64,000 bases of DNA from Macrosoma leucophasiata (GCA_036365455.1 JAWQUS010000019.1:10516001-10580000), one strand, 5' to 3'. Positions 1 through 9,419 are shown, counted from the stretch's first letter. Notes: generated from the sequence alone by a model not told the origin. Translations and numbers: made by a program.

Positions 1-226
1 TGGAGCCAATAGGCTCAAACCTCGGAGGGCTCGGAAACGAGCAGCCGCCGGCGGGGTCGCGGATGTGTGCGTAAGCGTTCCCGTGACCCCGCTGCTGATG
101 GCGGACGAGTCGGAACACCGCGGGGTTTTAGTGAGTACGAGTCTCACACTACCCGCCGTCTGTTCCCCTTAGACGACGGGTGCCCATGAGGGATTCCCCG
201 CGTCAAAAAAAAAAAAGAAAAAAAAA
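1..226 (+). mobile_element. 3' end of GC-rich non-LTR retrotransposon (R1-like)
   Basis: GC-rich sequence ending in an interrupted A tail (about 204-226). It is clearly homologous to 10640-10880, sharing the stretches around GCAGCCGCCGG, GGGGTCGCGGATGTGTGCG and CGTGACCCCGC in the same order. The A tail and the absence of an open frame indicate a 3' untranslated end. The R1-like assignment is an inference from the style of lepidopteran R1-clade tails; the upstream part lies outside the window. Confidence 0.6.
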
Positions 227-245
227 TGTGTCCCAGCTCACCATA

Positions 246-420
246 TTAAGTCAGCACATTGGCTCGAATGCTTGTCTGGAGAAGTGGTGCAGAGAGTGGG
301 TTTGGGTGAGTTTTAAGACGGTCTCTGTACTTTAATGAGTAGCGTTTTGCTTCTTCAGAGATGGTTGGCATATCCAAGTATTCATGGATTTGCGAATTCT
401 GAGTTGCGAATAAAATATGG
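246..420 (-). pseudogene. C-terminal scrap of Jockey-type reverse transcriptase
   Basis: On the minus strand the translation reads through IHEYLDMPTISEEAKRYSLK, a tail typical of Jockey-clade RT proteins. The same motif, IHKYLNMPTIKEEVNKYATK, occurs in a second fragment at 54914-55150 on the plus strand. Only about 55 codons remain, with no catalytic motif. It abuts a tRNA-like palindrome at 432. Recognition rests on the shared motif; no other function is implied. Confidence 0.6.
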
Positions 421-431
421 TGCTGATGATT

Positions 432-582
432 AAAGAAAAATGGAGAGAAAAAATTGATTTCAGGCTTCAACCCTCGGCTACTGAGAATCTAGTCCAGCCG
501 CTCTTCCAACTGAGCTACCTGAACTGAATCGCGGGTTGAAGGCCCGCCTGAAGTTTTTCGTTTTCTTTCCATTTTTCTTTAA
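432..582. repeat. tRL: palindromic tRNA-like repeat, degenerate copy
   Basis: A minus-oriented tRNA-like segment (containing GAGCTACC and CCGCTCTTCCAACTGAG) faces a plus-oriented half that ends GCCTGAAGTTTTTCG and TTTCTTTCCATTTTTCTTTAA. The outer arms AAAGAAAAATGGA and TCCATTTTTCTTT are inverted copies. Same family as 3568, 6946, 35585 and 56005; this is the most diverged copy. Confidence 0.65.
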
Positions 583-1908
583 TATACACCAAAAGAATGT
601 TAAACGATACACACACACGGACTAATTAACGCAAAACGGATCCGTAAATAAGACAACAATTAATTAAATTCCAAGTTAATATTAACTGAACTTGATAAGT
701 ACTAGCCTCGGGGAGTATTCCATCTATTTTTGCCAAAGGAATTAATTAATATTTTCACAATGGCTCCGTGAATCATTTGTTACCGGTGCCTGAGTGGGAA
801 AACTGTGAACTTGACAAATTACGGATGTTTTTTGTGTGATAATATGATGACTATTTGTTTGTATCATAACAATGAAAAAAAAGCAATTAAACGAAAACAA
901 AAATTATTAAATTTTAGTATCATTTATTGGTAAATAAATATTTTGTGTATAAAAAATAATATTTTAATATTATTAATTTTATTAAATAAAATGGAAAATT
1001 TAGACCAAAAACGGGTGATTAGAAAAATAATACTCGAAATATAATTGAATCTCATTCTCTTCCTGATGTAACTAAAATAAAAAAATTGAAGGACTCTTTT
1101 GACACGAAAATCAGTGGTTGTAATGAAAATTTATTACCACCTTGAAGCTTAAGTTGTTTTGTTTACGTATCGGCATCGACGAAACAACGCAGCTTTCTCT
1201 CGTCGATGCGTGTCGGAAATTATGGCACCAAAAATAAAAGTCGGGAATGCATGTGCAGTGTCTTGTATCTGGTTGTTTTTTTGTAGGATATCTACAATTA
1301 TAAATATATACTTATGACTTTTTATATAACTTTGATCTTGACGAATAAGTTTTTCTTTTTCTTAATTTATCATCATTGAAGGAATTGAAAAATTTTGTGA
1401 TTATTATGTTTTAACCAAGTAGGTAGTTTAATTTCTAATTTTTAATTTACTATTAATATATGATTTTGCTTTTACTATATGTAATGGTAATTCACTCTAG
1501 GTAGTTTATGATATTTATATAGTTAGTAAATAAAAATATTTTTTATTTCTATTTCTATTTAACTTGAAAAAAGTATCCAAATCCGCACATTCAGTGGTCA
1601 CCGCGCACTGGAGCAAGCAAAGACAAATTACTTTATTTCTTTCCCTTATATTTATTATGCCTCGTTCTGCTTTCATTATTTTTTTTGTTTTTGAGTGTCC
1701 CCTCTATTTTCCGCCTCAATTCAGTTATAATATTGTTTATTGAATTATTATTGTTGAAGTTACGATGGTACGTAGAGCTTCTCTTTCCAACATATAGGCA
1801 TGTTAGAGGCATTTAAAATCAAATTCAAATGTTTTATTTCAATTCGGTCTACAAGGACACTTTTGCATTGTCAGGTTACAAGCTACCTATAGTAAATAGG
1901 TATTATAA
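583..1908. other. AT-rich stretch without recognised features
   Basis: Strongly AT-rich, no long open frame. One short inverted repeat, GCATCGACGA with TCGTCGATGC, lies near 1171-1208. I see no gene. Confidence 0.6.
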
Positions 1909-1910
1909 TA

Positions 1911-3187
1911 GGTTGGGGAAAAAGTCTTTTCGCATTATAGTATGTATGAACTTGTAATAAAATCTCTTTGGCTGTAGTATTTGTATCTGGCTGGTTTTGG
2001 TATCATTGAAAGTTAAAATTTTAAAGAACATAATTCCAAATTCAAATTAGGCAAATGAGTGATTTTCATTTGTTTTTCGTACTGTCAAGATGAGTGAATC
2101 TAATGAAGAAATTCGATACATTTTAAAATCTTACTACAAATAAGGTAAAAATGCAAAGCAAACCGCGAAAAAAATTTGCGATGTTTATGGACCTAGTGCA
2201 GTGTCTGTGAGAGTAGCACAAATTTGGTTTAAGCGTTTTCAACCCGGAAATTTAGATGTCAAAGATGCACCTCGCTCTGGTCGCCCTATTACGGATAAAA
2301 TGGATGCCATTTTTGAAAAAGTGGAGCAAGATCGACATTTCAGTAGTTACGACGTAGCTGAGGAACTGAGAATTGATCACAAAACAGTTTTGGCGCATTT
2401 GAAAAAAGCTGGGTACAAAAAAAGCTCGATATTTGGGTACCTCACGAGCTCACTGAAAGAAACCTAATGAACCGTGTACTCATTTGTTTTTCTTTATTAC
2501 GACGTAATGAAACCGAATCATTTTTGACGAAGCTGATAACTGGTGATGAAAAGTGGATCACGTACGACAAGAACGTGCGAAAAAGGTCGTGGTCAAAGGC
2601 CGGTTAGGCTTCACAGACTGTGGCGAAACCCGGGTTAACTCGCAATAAGGTGATGTTGTGTGTGTGGTGGGATTGGAAGGGCATTATTCATTATGAGCTA
2701 TTACCACCAGGCAGGACTATCGATTTTGAACTCTACTGCGAACAACTGATGAGATTAAAGCAAGAAGTTGAGAGAAAGCGGCCGGAATTGATCAACAGAA
2801 GGGGTGTGGTGTTTCATCATGATAACGCTAGACCTCACACATCTATAGCCACTCAGCAAAAATTAAGAGAGTTTGGCTGGGAGGTGTTAATGCATCCGCC
2901 GTATAGTCCTGACCTTGCACCTTCAGATTTCCACCTGTTTCGGTCTCTTCAGAATTCTTTATGCAATTTTAGGTTAACATCACGAGAGGACTGCCAAATC
3001 CACTTGTCGCGGTATTTTGATGAGAAGTCCCAAAATGTTTATAGCAATGGGATCATGTCCCTACCTACAAGATGGCAAAAGGTTATCGAACAAAATGGTA
3101 CATACATACTTTAGTTAAATTTAAATAAAGTATATTAAAAAATGTTTTGAATTATCTTAAAAAATGCGAATAAACTTTTTCCCCACC
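1911..3187 (+). mobile_element. mariner transposon, copy 1 (inactive)
   Basis: A 1277-bp element bounded by imperfect terminal inverted repeats: GGTTGGGGAAAAAGTCTTTT at the left, and the complement of GGTGGGGAAAAAGTTTATTC at the right. Both ends abut the dinucleotide TA, the mariner target duplication (1909-1910 and 3188-3189). It encodes a broken D34D transposase. A second copy at 14656-15933 is nearly identical along its length. Confidence 0.93.
2090..3114 (+). pseudogene. mariner transposase, three inactivating lesions
   Basis: Transposase of the mariner family, which cuts and pastes the element at TA sites. The frame begins MSESNEEIRYIL at 2090, in a helix-turn-helix DNA-binding N-terminus. 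Catalytic landmarks are visible: TGDEKWI (first Asp), HHDNARPH (second Asp), and YSPDLAPSDFHLF, whose last Asp lies 34 residues after the second, so D34D. WVPHEL is not intact because of a frameshift. Lesions are TAA at 2141-2143 (codon 18), a 1-bp frame loss in the A run near 2419-2426, and TAG at 2605-2607. The first lesion is shared with copy 2; the others are private. It cannot make a full protein. Confidence 0.92.
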
Positions 3188-3231
3188 TATCACCAAATTT
3201 TTCAATTCCTTCATTTTTTAAAATGTATTGA

Positions 3232-3392
3232 AAGTGGCAAACAAGCATGCAATTCACATTGATGTTAATTTGATGACTGCAGCTTATAGACCACTTACAC
3301 AAAGACCAAGGTCAAAATGCAGATGCGTTACCACTCCTGAGGCCTAAGGTGTTATACCTCTGTGCCGGAAATAACAGGGCCGTAAAAGAATA
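3232..3392 (-). repeat. Repeat-A, 5'-truncated copy
   Basis: Reads GTGGCAAACAAGCATGCA, then ATGACTGCAG, then AAATGCAGATGCGTTACCAC, then GCCGGAAATAACAGGGCCGT, which is Repeat-A in reverse. The half with the TGGTGGTAGAGCTCC end is missing. Confidence 0.8.
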
Positions 3393-3567
3393 GTACAATA
3401 ATCTTCATAGAAGATAAAGAAAAAATCTGTTCGTCATTAAGTTCACTTTCTCGCTCAGTTGTATGAAAACTATTAAAAAACAAATGGAAAAAAAAATGAC
3501 ATCAGATGAGACTTGAAGCCGCGACTTGATGTCTAGTCTTTCTTTTAAAACATTTCACTGGCATGTT

Positions 3568-3853
3568 TTTAAAGAAAATGGAAAGATAAAATTGACTTCA
3601 GACGAGACTCGAACTCGTGGCCATTGGGAATCTAGTCCAGCCGCTCTTCCAACTGAGCTACCGAAGTCCTACCCGATTTGTCAAATCTTTCCTTCACATT
3701 TATTGCATTGCCTTATGGTGGCAGTAGCGCCATCTATTGCCACTATACTATGCTAATGGCCGCGAGTTCGAGTCTCGCCTGAAGTCAAATTTTTCTTTCC
3801 ATTTTTCTTTAAAAATCACAAGCATGTCTTAATGCGAAATAATATAAAACAAT
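3568..3853. repeat. tRL: palindromic tRNA-like repeat
   Basis: Left arm AAAGAAAATGGAAAG followed by a minus-oriented tRNA-like unit (3594-3669, ACTGAGCTACC as complement of box A, CGAGACTCGAACTCG as complement of box B). Then a spacer containing GACAAATC-type sequence and GCGCCATCTATTGCC, then a plus-oriented half (GCCGCGAGTTCGAGTCTCGCC, 3757-3785) and TTTCTTTCCATTTTTCTTTAA. A decayed extra copy lies at 3480-3530. Confidence 0.75.
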
Positions 3854-3904
3854 CACTGGCATGTGTTATTGCGGAAAATTAAATAAAACAATGTACGAAA
3901 ACTA

Positions 3905-4012
3905 TTGGACAAAAATACTGCAGCCAATAAACGTTCACGGCTGGACAACAGTCTTCCTTGATGATGTCCACACTGTGTAGTACGTCGTTTGGGGAAAATC
4001 ACATCACACTAT
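3905..4012 (-). repeat. Repeat-B fragment
   Basis: Contains GGCTGGACAACAGTCTTCC, GATGTCCACA and GTACGTCGTTTGGGG, the order seen at 35095, 45300 and 46823. Looks like the tail of a LINE; no coding capacity. Confidence 0.55.
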
Positions 4013-4017
4013 CACAC

Positions 4018-4132
4018 TAATATTATAAATGGGAAAATTTCTTTGTTTGTCAATCACGCCGAAACTGCCGAACGGATTTTGATGAATCGAATCTTATCTA
4101 TCGACGCCTGAAGCATAGGTTCAACCTAGTTC
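4018..4132 (+). repeat. Common short lepidopteran repeat (ATATTATAAATG type)
   Basis: Starts CACTAATATTATAAATGGGA, with TTTGTTTGTC and CCGAACGGATTTTGATGAA. I recognise this pattern as a frequent moth and butterfly repeat; a related piece lies at 45750-45838. Classification unknown. Confidence 0.5.
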
Positions 4133-4249
4133 AGGTACTAATACAAACCATCCTTTATTTTACATAGTTAAGAAATTTCATGTATATCTTCTTCGTGATC
4201 TATTTTATAAATAAACATTTTAATTTTATTTATTTTTTATAATACAAAC

Positions 4250-4372
4250 ATAACAGCTTAGGTTTCGGGAGTGGTCACGCATCTGCATTTTGACCTCTGG
4301 TTTTTGTGTAGGTTGCTATCATTAAACATTCAATGAGCTGCATGCTTGTGCCACCATCGTTCAATAAATACA
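4250..4372 (+). repeat. Repeat-A, old subfamily A2, 3' part
   Basis: AACAGCTTAGG, GCATCTGCATTTTGACCTCT, GTGTAGG, then AGCTGCATGCTTGTG. The 5' half is missing. Confidence 0.65.
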
Positions 4373-4572
4373 TCTTTTATTTATACACGGAAATAACATT
4401 CCGTGGTAAAATTAGAAATCAGTGAGGTATACCTTCCGATACGGGTCACCCAGTTCCGAGTGGAATACCAAGAGGGTATTGTAATAATTTTAATGGATAA
4501 CAAACGGATCACGATTTAATGTGACTGGACGTGATTATGCATTCTTTTCACGGAATAGGACGTTGAAGCAAT
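4373..4572 (+). repeat. Unclassified duplicated segment, copy 1
   Basis: About 190 bp strongly similar to 7255-7450, sharing ACGGGTCACCCA / GCGGGTCACCCA, TTCCGAGTGGAATACCAAGA, CGGATCACGAT and GTGATTA(T/C)GCATTCTTT in order. It follows an A2 copy in both places, so it may be part of a larger old element. No convincing protein; the open frame across copy 2 does not persist here. Confidence 0.6.
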
Positions 4573-5586
4573 CAGTTTATTCAGTTTATTAATTTATTTC
4601 ATACAATTAGGCTCCTGGAGAGCACTTTTACATCGTCGTTTTTTTTAAACTAACCTAGAGTGAATAACCACTAATAATAATCAAAAACACATAATAAATT
4701 AAATAGACTCTGAACAATTTTGTATAATATGGAAAGCATCAATTATTTACAAATTCCTCCATTTCCCCATTTCAAAAGAAACTGAGAAAGAATGAATTTG
4801 GTCGTCATAATAAAGGTTATTCACTTGGCAGAATTCCAAGGGCAGTCAATACTGAGAAGAACTCCGCCACTGAAGAAACTCAGTACAGCTCTTTTGAATA
4901 TAAACTTAAATCTAATACAGTCTGTAAATCCAAAGTACAGGTTTTCGAAATAGCCTGGGAGCGATCGCTTCAATCCCATGGTGTAGTGTCATTAAGATAA
5001 TCACATGTTTTATAATAGTTGCACATGTATAAGCGTTTTTTGATAACTTTCTTAAATGTATTAATCGAAAGACTTTGAACATCTTCAGGTATTTTGTTAA
5101 AGAAGCGTATACATTGACCTCTAAAAGAATTACTCACCCTATGCAGTCGTGATGTGTGCACAGACAACTTGTGTTTGTTCCTAGTATTCATATAATCATT
5201 AGCTCTACTAGGAAATTCGCTAATATTTTTACGTACATACACTACATTTTCGTAAATGTATTGCGAAGCTACAGTCAATATATTTATTTCGTTAAATGTA
5301 TCTCTGAGAGACACTCGCGGACTTAGCCCGTAGATAGCACGCATAGCTCTTTTCTGTAAAACAAAAATGGTGTTGACATCGGCGGCATGCCCCCATAGTA
5401 AAATTCCATAGGACATAATACTGTGAAAATAGCTAAAATAAACCAATCGAGCCGTCTCAACGTCAGTTAATGATCGTATCTTTTACTCGAGCTTCGAGCT
5501 TAGTCTACGGGCTAGATTGGAAATATGAGGACCCCACTGCAATTTTGTATCCACGGTTAAGCCAAGAAATACCGTGGAGTCTACTA

Positions 5587-5882
5587 TTTTTTTTTTTATT
5601 TTTTTTTATGTAACAAAAGTGGCAAACAAGCATGCAGTTCACATTGATGTTAAGTGATGACTGCAGCCTATAGACAACCACACAATGACCAGAGGTCAAA
5701 ATGCAGATGCGCTGCCACTCTTGAGACATTAGTTATGCCTCTGTGCCGGAAATTACAGGGCCGTACATTACCACCTGACCGGAACACGATAGTGATGAAC
5801 ACTACCATTTAGCGGCAAGTATATTAGGTAATGCGGTGGTGCCTACGCCCGCGAGCTCCGTCACTGGAGCTCTACCACCAGT
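5587..5882 (-). repeat. Repeat-A1, full length, inside the Jockey LINE
   Basis: T-rich run (complement of the A tail) at 5587-5609, body in reverse, ending CTCTACCACCAGT. It splits the Jockey RT coding sequence between the FADD region and the VDSTVFLG segment. Confidence 0.9.
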
Positions 5883-6159
5883 AAAATTCAAATGCTTCCT
5901 CGTTTAGTTTCACATTGGTTGCAACCTGTTTAACGTTAGGTGTACAAAATTTAATACATTTTGTCTTTCTACTATTTAACAGTAGGTTGTTAGCACTAAA
6001 CCAATGTACTATTTTAGAGAGGGCATTGTTTACATCGTCACAAGCTACTTGTTGCCTTTTCATTTTGAATATGAGAGAGGTATCATCTGCAAATAATATC
6101 ATTTCTTGATTATCGTTAACAATGTATGGCAATATAACTTTTAAAACACTCGCGTTTAA

Positions 6160-6286
6160 CACTCATTTCACTCATTTTACGAACCGGGTCGTGACGCGAT
6201 ATAGATATTGGGTAAAAACACTTTTTACCTTTATTCCGACGTTTCGACTCGGTTGCACAACCGAGTCGAAACGTAAAAACAGAAAT
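6160..6286 (-). mobile_element. Scrap of a Penelope-like element end in the RT gene
   Basis: Interrupts the Jockey frame right after the PQGSILGP box. On the minus strand it reads a perfect 36-nt palindrome (6239-6274), then CGAAACGTCGGAATAAAGG, and later AATGAGTGTTAAACGCGAG. The PLE at 24773-28359 has CGAAACGTCGG and AATGAGTGTAGCTCGCGAA in its terminal repeat, so a PLE origin is likely, from a different family. Confidence 0.5.
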
Positions 6287-6448
6287 GGACCCAGAATTGA
6301 GCCTTGCGGGACCCCCATATCCATCGAAGTGCCAGGAGATCTCGTTCCATTTATATCAACATACATGGTTCTCGAGCTTAAATATGAAGTCATAAGTTCG
6401 AGAGCGGTATCTCGAATTCCGTAGTGGTCCTCAAAATTCGAATTCATT

Positions 6449-6672
6449 ATGAACAATATTAAGAGTTGTTTTATATTATTTCGCATTAAGACATGCTTAT
6501 GAAATATATTTGCTGCTACCATAAAGCAATGCAATAGATGTGAAGGAAAGATTTGACAAATCGGGCAGGGCTTCAGTAGCTCAATTGGAAGAGCGGCTGG
6601 ACTAGATTCCTAGTAGGTCGCGAGTTCGAGTCTCGCCTGAAGTCAAATTTTTCTTTCCATTTTTTTTTTAAA
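6449..6672 (+). repeat. tRL: tRNA-like unit with reversed tail
   Basis: Begins with the tail in reverse (TATTATTTCGCATTAA, ATGCTTATGAAATATATT). Then comes the spacer CTACCATAAAGCAATGCAAT and GACAAATCGGGCAGG, and a plus-oriented tRNA-like unit (6569-6644; box A TAGCTCAATTGG, box B GAGTTCGAGTC), followed by TTTCTTTCCATTTTT. Confidence 0.75.
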
Positions 6673-6711
6673 TAAAATAATGTTAAGAGTGACATTCATT
6701 TCACTTAAATT

Positions 6712-6945
6712 TTCCTGGTGGTAGAGTTACAGTGTAGGAGCTCGAGGGCGTAGAGCCGAATTTATCTGTCGCAAAATGGTAGTTTTGAGCACTATCGTGT
6801 TCCGGTTATAAGGTATGGCTATGGCCCGTTAATAACTATCACAGAGACATGTATAACAGCTTAGGTCTTAAGAGTGGCAACGCATCTCCATTTTAACCTC
6901 TGGTTTTGTGTAGGCTGCAATCATTATTTAACATCCATATGAGCT
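6712..6945 (+). repeat. Repeat-A2, left part, split by a tRL insertion
   Basis: Starts CTGGTGGTAGAGTTACAGTG and continues through TATCGTGTTCCGG and GGCCCGTTAATAACTATCAC to ATCCATATGAGCT. The sequence resumes at 7197 after the tRL insertion, with those last 13 bases repeated. Confidence 0.8.
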
Positions 6946-7196
6946 ATATTTTATTTTTAAAGAAAAATGGAAAGAAAAGATTGACTTCAGGCGAGACTCG
7001 AACTCGCGACCTACTGGGAATCTAGTCCAGCTAGATAGCAGTAGGGCTTCAATAGCTCAATTGGAAGAGCGGCTGGACTAGATTCCCAGTAGGTCGCGAG
7101 TTCGAGTCTCGCCTGAAGTCAATTTTTTCTTTCCATTTTTCTTTAAAAATAAAATATGTTTTCACAAGCATGTGTTAATGCGAAATAATATAATAT
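6946..7196. mobile_element. tRL palindrome with 13-bp TSD
   Basis: A 251-bp insertion flanked by ATCCATATGAGCT at 6933-6945 and 7197-7209. The left ~85 bp (AAAGAAAAATGG..., tRNA-like half in reverse to 7032) is the inverted copy of the right part (7068-7155), around a core that holds one complete plus-oriented tRNA-like unit at 7046-7120. It extends further on the right by TTTTCACAAGCATGTGTTAA. Long-arm inversion plus a 13-bp duplication shows that the palindrome moved as one unit, or was formed during insertion. Confidence 0.85.
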
Positions 7197-7512
7197 ATCC
7201 ATATGAGCTGCATGCGTGTGCACCTTCGTTGAATAAATATCATCTCTTTTATTTAGTCATATAATATACATGGAAATAACATTTCGGGTTAAAATTAGAA
7301 ATCAGTGAGCTAAACTTTCCGATGCGGGTCACCCAATTCCGAGTGGAATACCAAGAGGGTATCGAAATAATTATGATGAATTACAATCGGATCACGATTA
7401 ATGTGACCGGATGTGATTACGCATTCTTTCCACGGAACATGACGTTGAAATCATTTAAATTCGAATTCAATAAGAACAATAACATGAATGATATTAATTT
7501 CGCTTTAATTTT
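7197..7512 (+). repeat. A2 remainder plus unclassified duplicated segment, copy 2
   Basis: 7197-7230 continues A2 (ATGAGCTGCATGCGTGTG). About 7255-7450 matches 4380-4570, including CCGAGTGGAATACCAAGAGG. It runs directly into another A2 copy. An open frame of 76 codons spans it but has no counterpart in copy 1, so I do not call a gene. Confidence 0.55.
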
Positions 7513-7778
7513 ACCGGTGGTAGAGTTCCGATGTAGGAGCTCGAGGGCGTAGGCACCACCGCATTACCTAATCTATCTGCCGCCAAATGGTAGTGTACAG
7601 CACTATCGTGTTCCGGTTAGATGGTAATGTTTGGCCCCGTAATAAATATCAAAGAGACGTAACAGCTTAAGTTTTAGGGATAGCAACGTATTTACATTTT
7701 GACCTCAGGTTTGTTGTCATCACTTAACATCCATGTGAACTACACGCTTATTTGTCACCTACGTTACATAAATAAACA
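7513..7778 (+). repeat. Repeat-A2, near full length
   Basis: CGGTGGTAGAGTTCCGATGT, ACCACCGCATTACCTAAT, CTATCGTGTTCCGGTTAGAT, GGCCCCGTAATAAATATC, ending TTACATAAATAAAC. Confidence 0.8.
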
Positions 7779-7861
7779 ATTGGACTGACCATCATGCTAG
7801 AGAACGCGACGCGGATAAAGCACCGGAGACTCTACCAAAAACATTGTTATAAAAACAAGCA

Positions 7862-8325
7862 CACAAAAAAATGAGAAGGGAAAAAAAGGCCCTCTCTTAG
7901 CGAGTTGGGGCAGATAGACAGGAAGGAGGATTGTACCTCGACCAGGGTTCCCAATGCAATCACTTCATACTCCCTAAAAACCTAAGTCGAATACCGTCGA
8001 ATTAAAATTTTCATAGTTTATTTTGTAAAATTCGAATCCGCTAGCAAAAAAAAACGAATTCGGTCCTGCGTGAACTCTACAAAAAACTACTTTTCTTCTG
8101 CGTAAACTACGCTAAATTACTTACGGGTGAGTTGTCGAAATCCCCGCATTTTCCCCACTTAATACCAATCCCTAATAATTACCCACACAGCTTGAAATTC
8201 CCCGTAATTTGGGGAATCTCCCACAATTTGGCAACCCTGAACTAGACCCTCAAACTATCCCCTATCTCTGTTGCGCTTAAATTGCGAAGAGAAGGCTGAT
8301 GATTAATTAATTAGTAGTCTGCTGC
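7862..8325. other. Fragment related to 17792-18098, then unassigned DNA
   Basis: 7895-7950 shares CTCTTAGCGAGTT, GGGGCAGATAG and GGATTGTACCTCG with the insertion at 17930-18030 (CCCTTAGCGAGTT, GGGGGCAGATAGG, GGGGTACGAGGATT). From 7950 to 8325 I recognise nothing. Confidence 0.4.
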
Positions 8326-8368
8326 ACGTGTATGACTCCACGGCCTTTGGGCGTGGAGTCATACACGT
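8326..8368 (+). repeat. Perfect hairpin at the LINE 5' end
   Basis: Arms ACGTGTATGACTCCACG (8326-8342) and CGTGGAGTCATACACGT (8352-8368) with a 9-nt loop. R2 and RTE-type elements often carry structured 5' RNA, so a structural role is possible, but I cannot fold it into a known ribozyme. Confidence 0.7.
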
Positions 8369-9412
8369 TCATTAACCCGGCCCTTGGGAGAGCAGAGTCA
8401 CCTTCTCTACTTTTCACTTGGGTAATTCCTGACTGGGGCGTCCACGTTGCGGGGGTGGGCATCTTGCACTCTAGTAAGCCGGTGTGTATAGATGGCGAAG
8501 TTCAGCAGGGACCCAGTTTTGCGGGGTATAACGCAGAGCCCGTGCCCAGGGTTACGGGTGAAGACCTCAACGGTGGGAAAGGCGGAGATAAAAGTTATCG
8601 GTACGGCTGAACCAGCGGAAGAGACGAGCTACAGGAGCATTGTGCCTGGACCCTGATGGAGGGCAGCGGTAGCCATTAGTACCAAATTGGAGCGGAAGAA
8701 CCATATGTTCCAAACCGGTTCATTTTTGGAATATCGTAGCCACCAAAGCTATGATACCGCGATGTAGAAAGTAACGGGAACCTACTACATTAATATTCCC
8801 ATGAGAGTTGTGAATGATGAGAAAACAAATAGATAGAGAAAGACCGCCTGGCAATCCGAGTAGCGACCGGCGCTCTGAGCTGTCCGGGGCTAAGAGTGTG
8901 AAATGGATGACCGGCCATCAAGATGCGGGCACCCAGGCATCTTATGGAAAAAATGCTACTGGCAGACAAAATATAAACCTGAGACGAAACTATCGCATTG
9001 GTACTTGGAATGTACGGGGTCTTTCCGATGACGGTAAGCTTCACATTTTGGAACATGAAATTGAGCGGTGCAATCTCACAATCGCGGGAATTAGTGAGAC
9101 ACATTGGAAAGGTAGTGGACACTTTGACTCTGAGAAACATACCATCTACTTCTCCGGTAATGACAAAAGTAGCTTTTCTGGAGTGGCTATCGCAATACCT
9201 AGACTGTGGAAAAGCTCAGTACTTGGATACAATCCCATTACTGATCGAATTATATCAATAAAACTCAGCGCTCTACCAACACCACTTAACATAATTCAAG
9301 TATATGCCCCTACAAGTTCAGCTAAGGATGAGGAAATAGAGGAATTCTACTGTCAGCTGCAATCTTCCGTTGCGAAAATACCGGGTCGTCAAATTATAAA
9401 CAGAGGCATAAC
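8326..9412 (+). mobile_element. 5' part of an RTE-like LINE
   Basis: Starts with a hairpin (8326-8368), has about 450 bp of leader, then an endonuclease-coding frame that breaks off at about 9400. The RT half is missing. At its 3' edge it is joined to a 40-bp scrap of Repeat-A and an A-rich run. Presence of the 5' end with loss of the 3' part is unusual for LINE copies, which normally lose the 5' part. Confidence 0.7.
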
Positions 9413-9419
9413 GTGTTAG
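8814..9419 (+). pseudogene. Truncated LINE apurinic-type endonuclease
   Basis: N-terminal endonuclease of a non-LTR retrotransposon, which would nick the target for reverse transcription. The frame opens at 8814; the first ~60 residues are a poorly conserved basic leader. The endonuclease fold starts near residue 62 with YRIGTWNVRGLSDDGKLHIL, followed by ISETHWKGSGHF (catalytic Glu region) and IIQVYAPTSSAKDEEIEEFY. The later GDFN, NEID and SDH motifs, and the whole RT, are missing. The last ~8 codons (NRGITC end) come from the adjoining Repeat-A scrap. Not functional alone. Confidence 0.8.

Larger units (their letters stand above)
4573..6448 (-). mobile_element. Jockey-type LINE, 5'-truncated and interrupted
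   Basis: Minus-strand non-LTR retrotransposon. The 3' untranslated region (about 4573-4969) ends in copies of AATAAACTG; a plus-strand copy of the same tail lies at 36422-36758. Coding remnants run upstream to 6448, where the element stops against a tRNA-like repeat. Two later insertions break it: Repeat-A at 5587-5882 and a Penelope-like scrap at about 6160-6286. Confidence 0.85.
4970..6448 (-). pseudogene. Jockey-type reverse transcriptase remnants
   Basis: Enzyme that would copy element RNA at a nicked target. From the 5' side, about 6448-6290 encodes YGIRDTALELMTSYL and MGVPQGSILGPFLF, the RT motif with the PQGSILGP box. About 6155-5884 encodes ILFADDTSLIF, with the catalytic Asp pair, and WFSANNLLLNSRKTK. 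5580-5465 encodes VDSTVFLGLTVDTKLQWGPH, followed by a stop (LE then TAA-type break). 5446-4970 encodes the C-terminal region with SYGILLWG and LQKRAMRAIYG. Endonuclease and the first part of RT are absent. The pieces are separated by inserted repeats plus at least one in-frame stop, so it is dead. Confidence 0.88.

Noticed and set aside
7322..7552. 76-codon frame across a duplicated segment
   Set aside because: The related segment at 4380-4570 does not keep the frame and the end lies in Repeat-A2.
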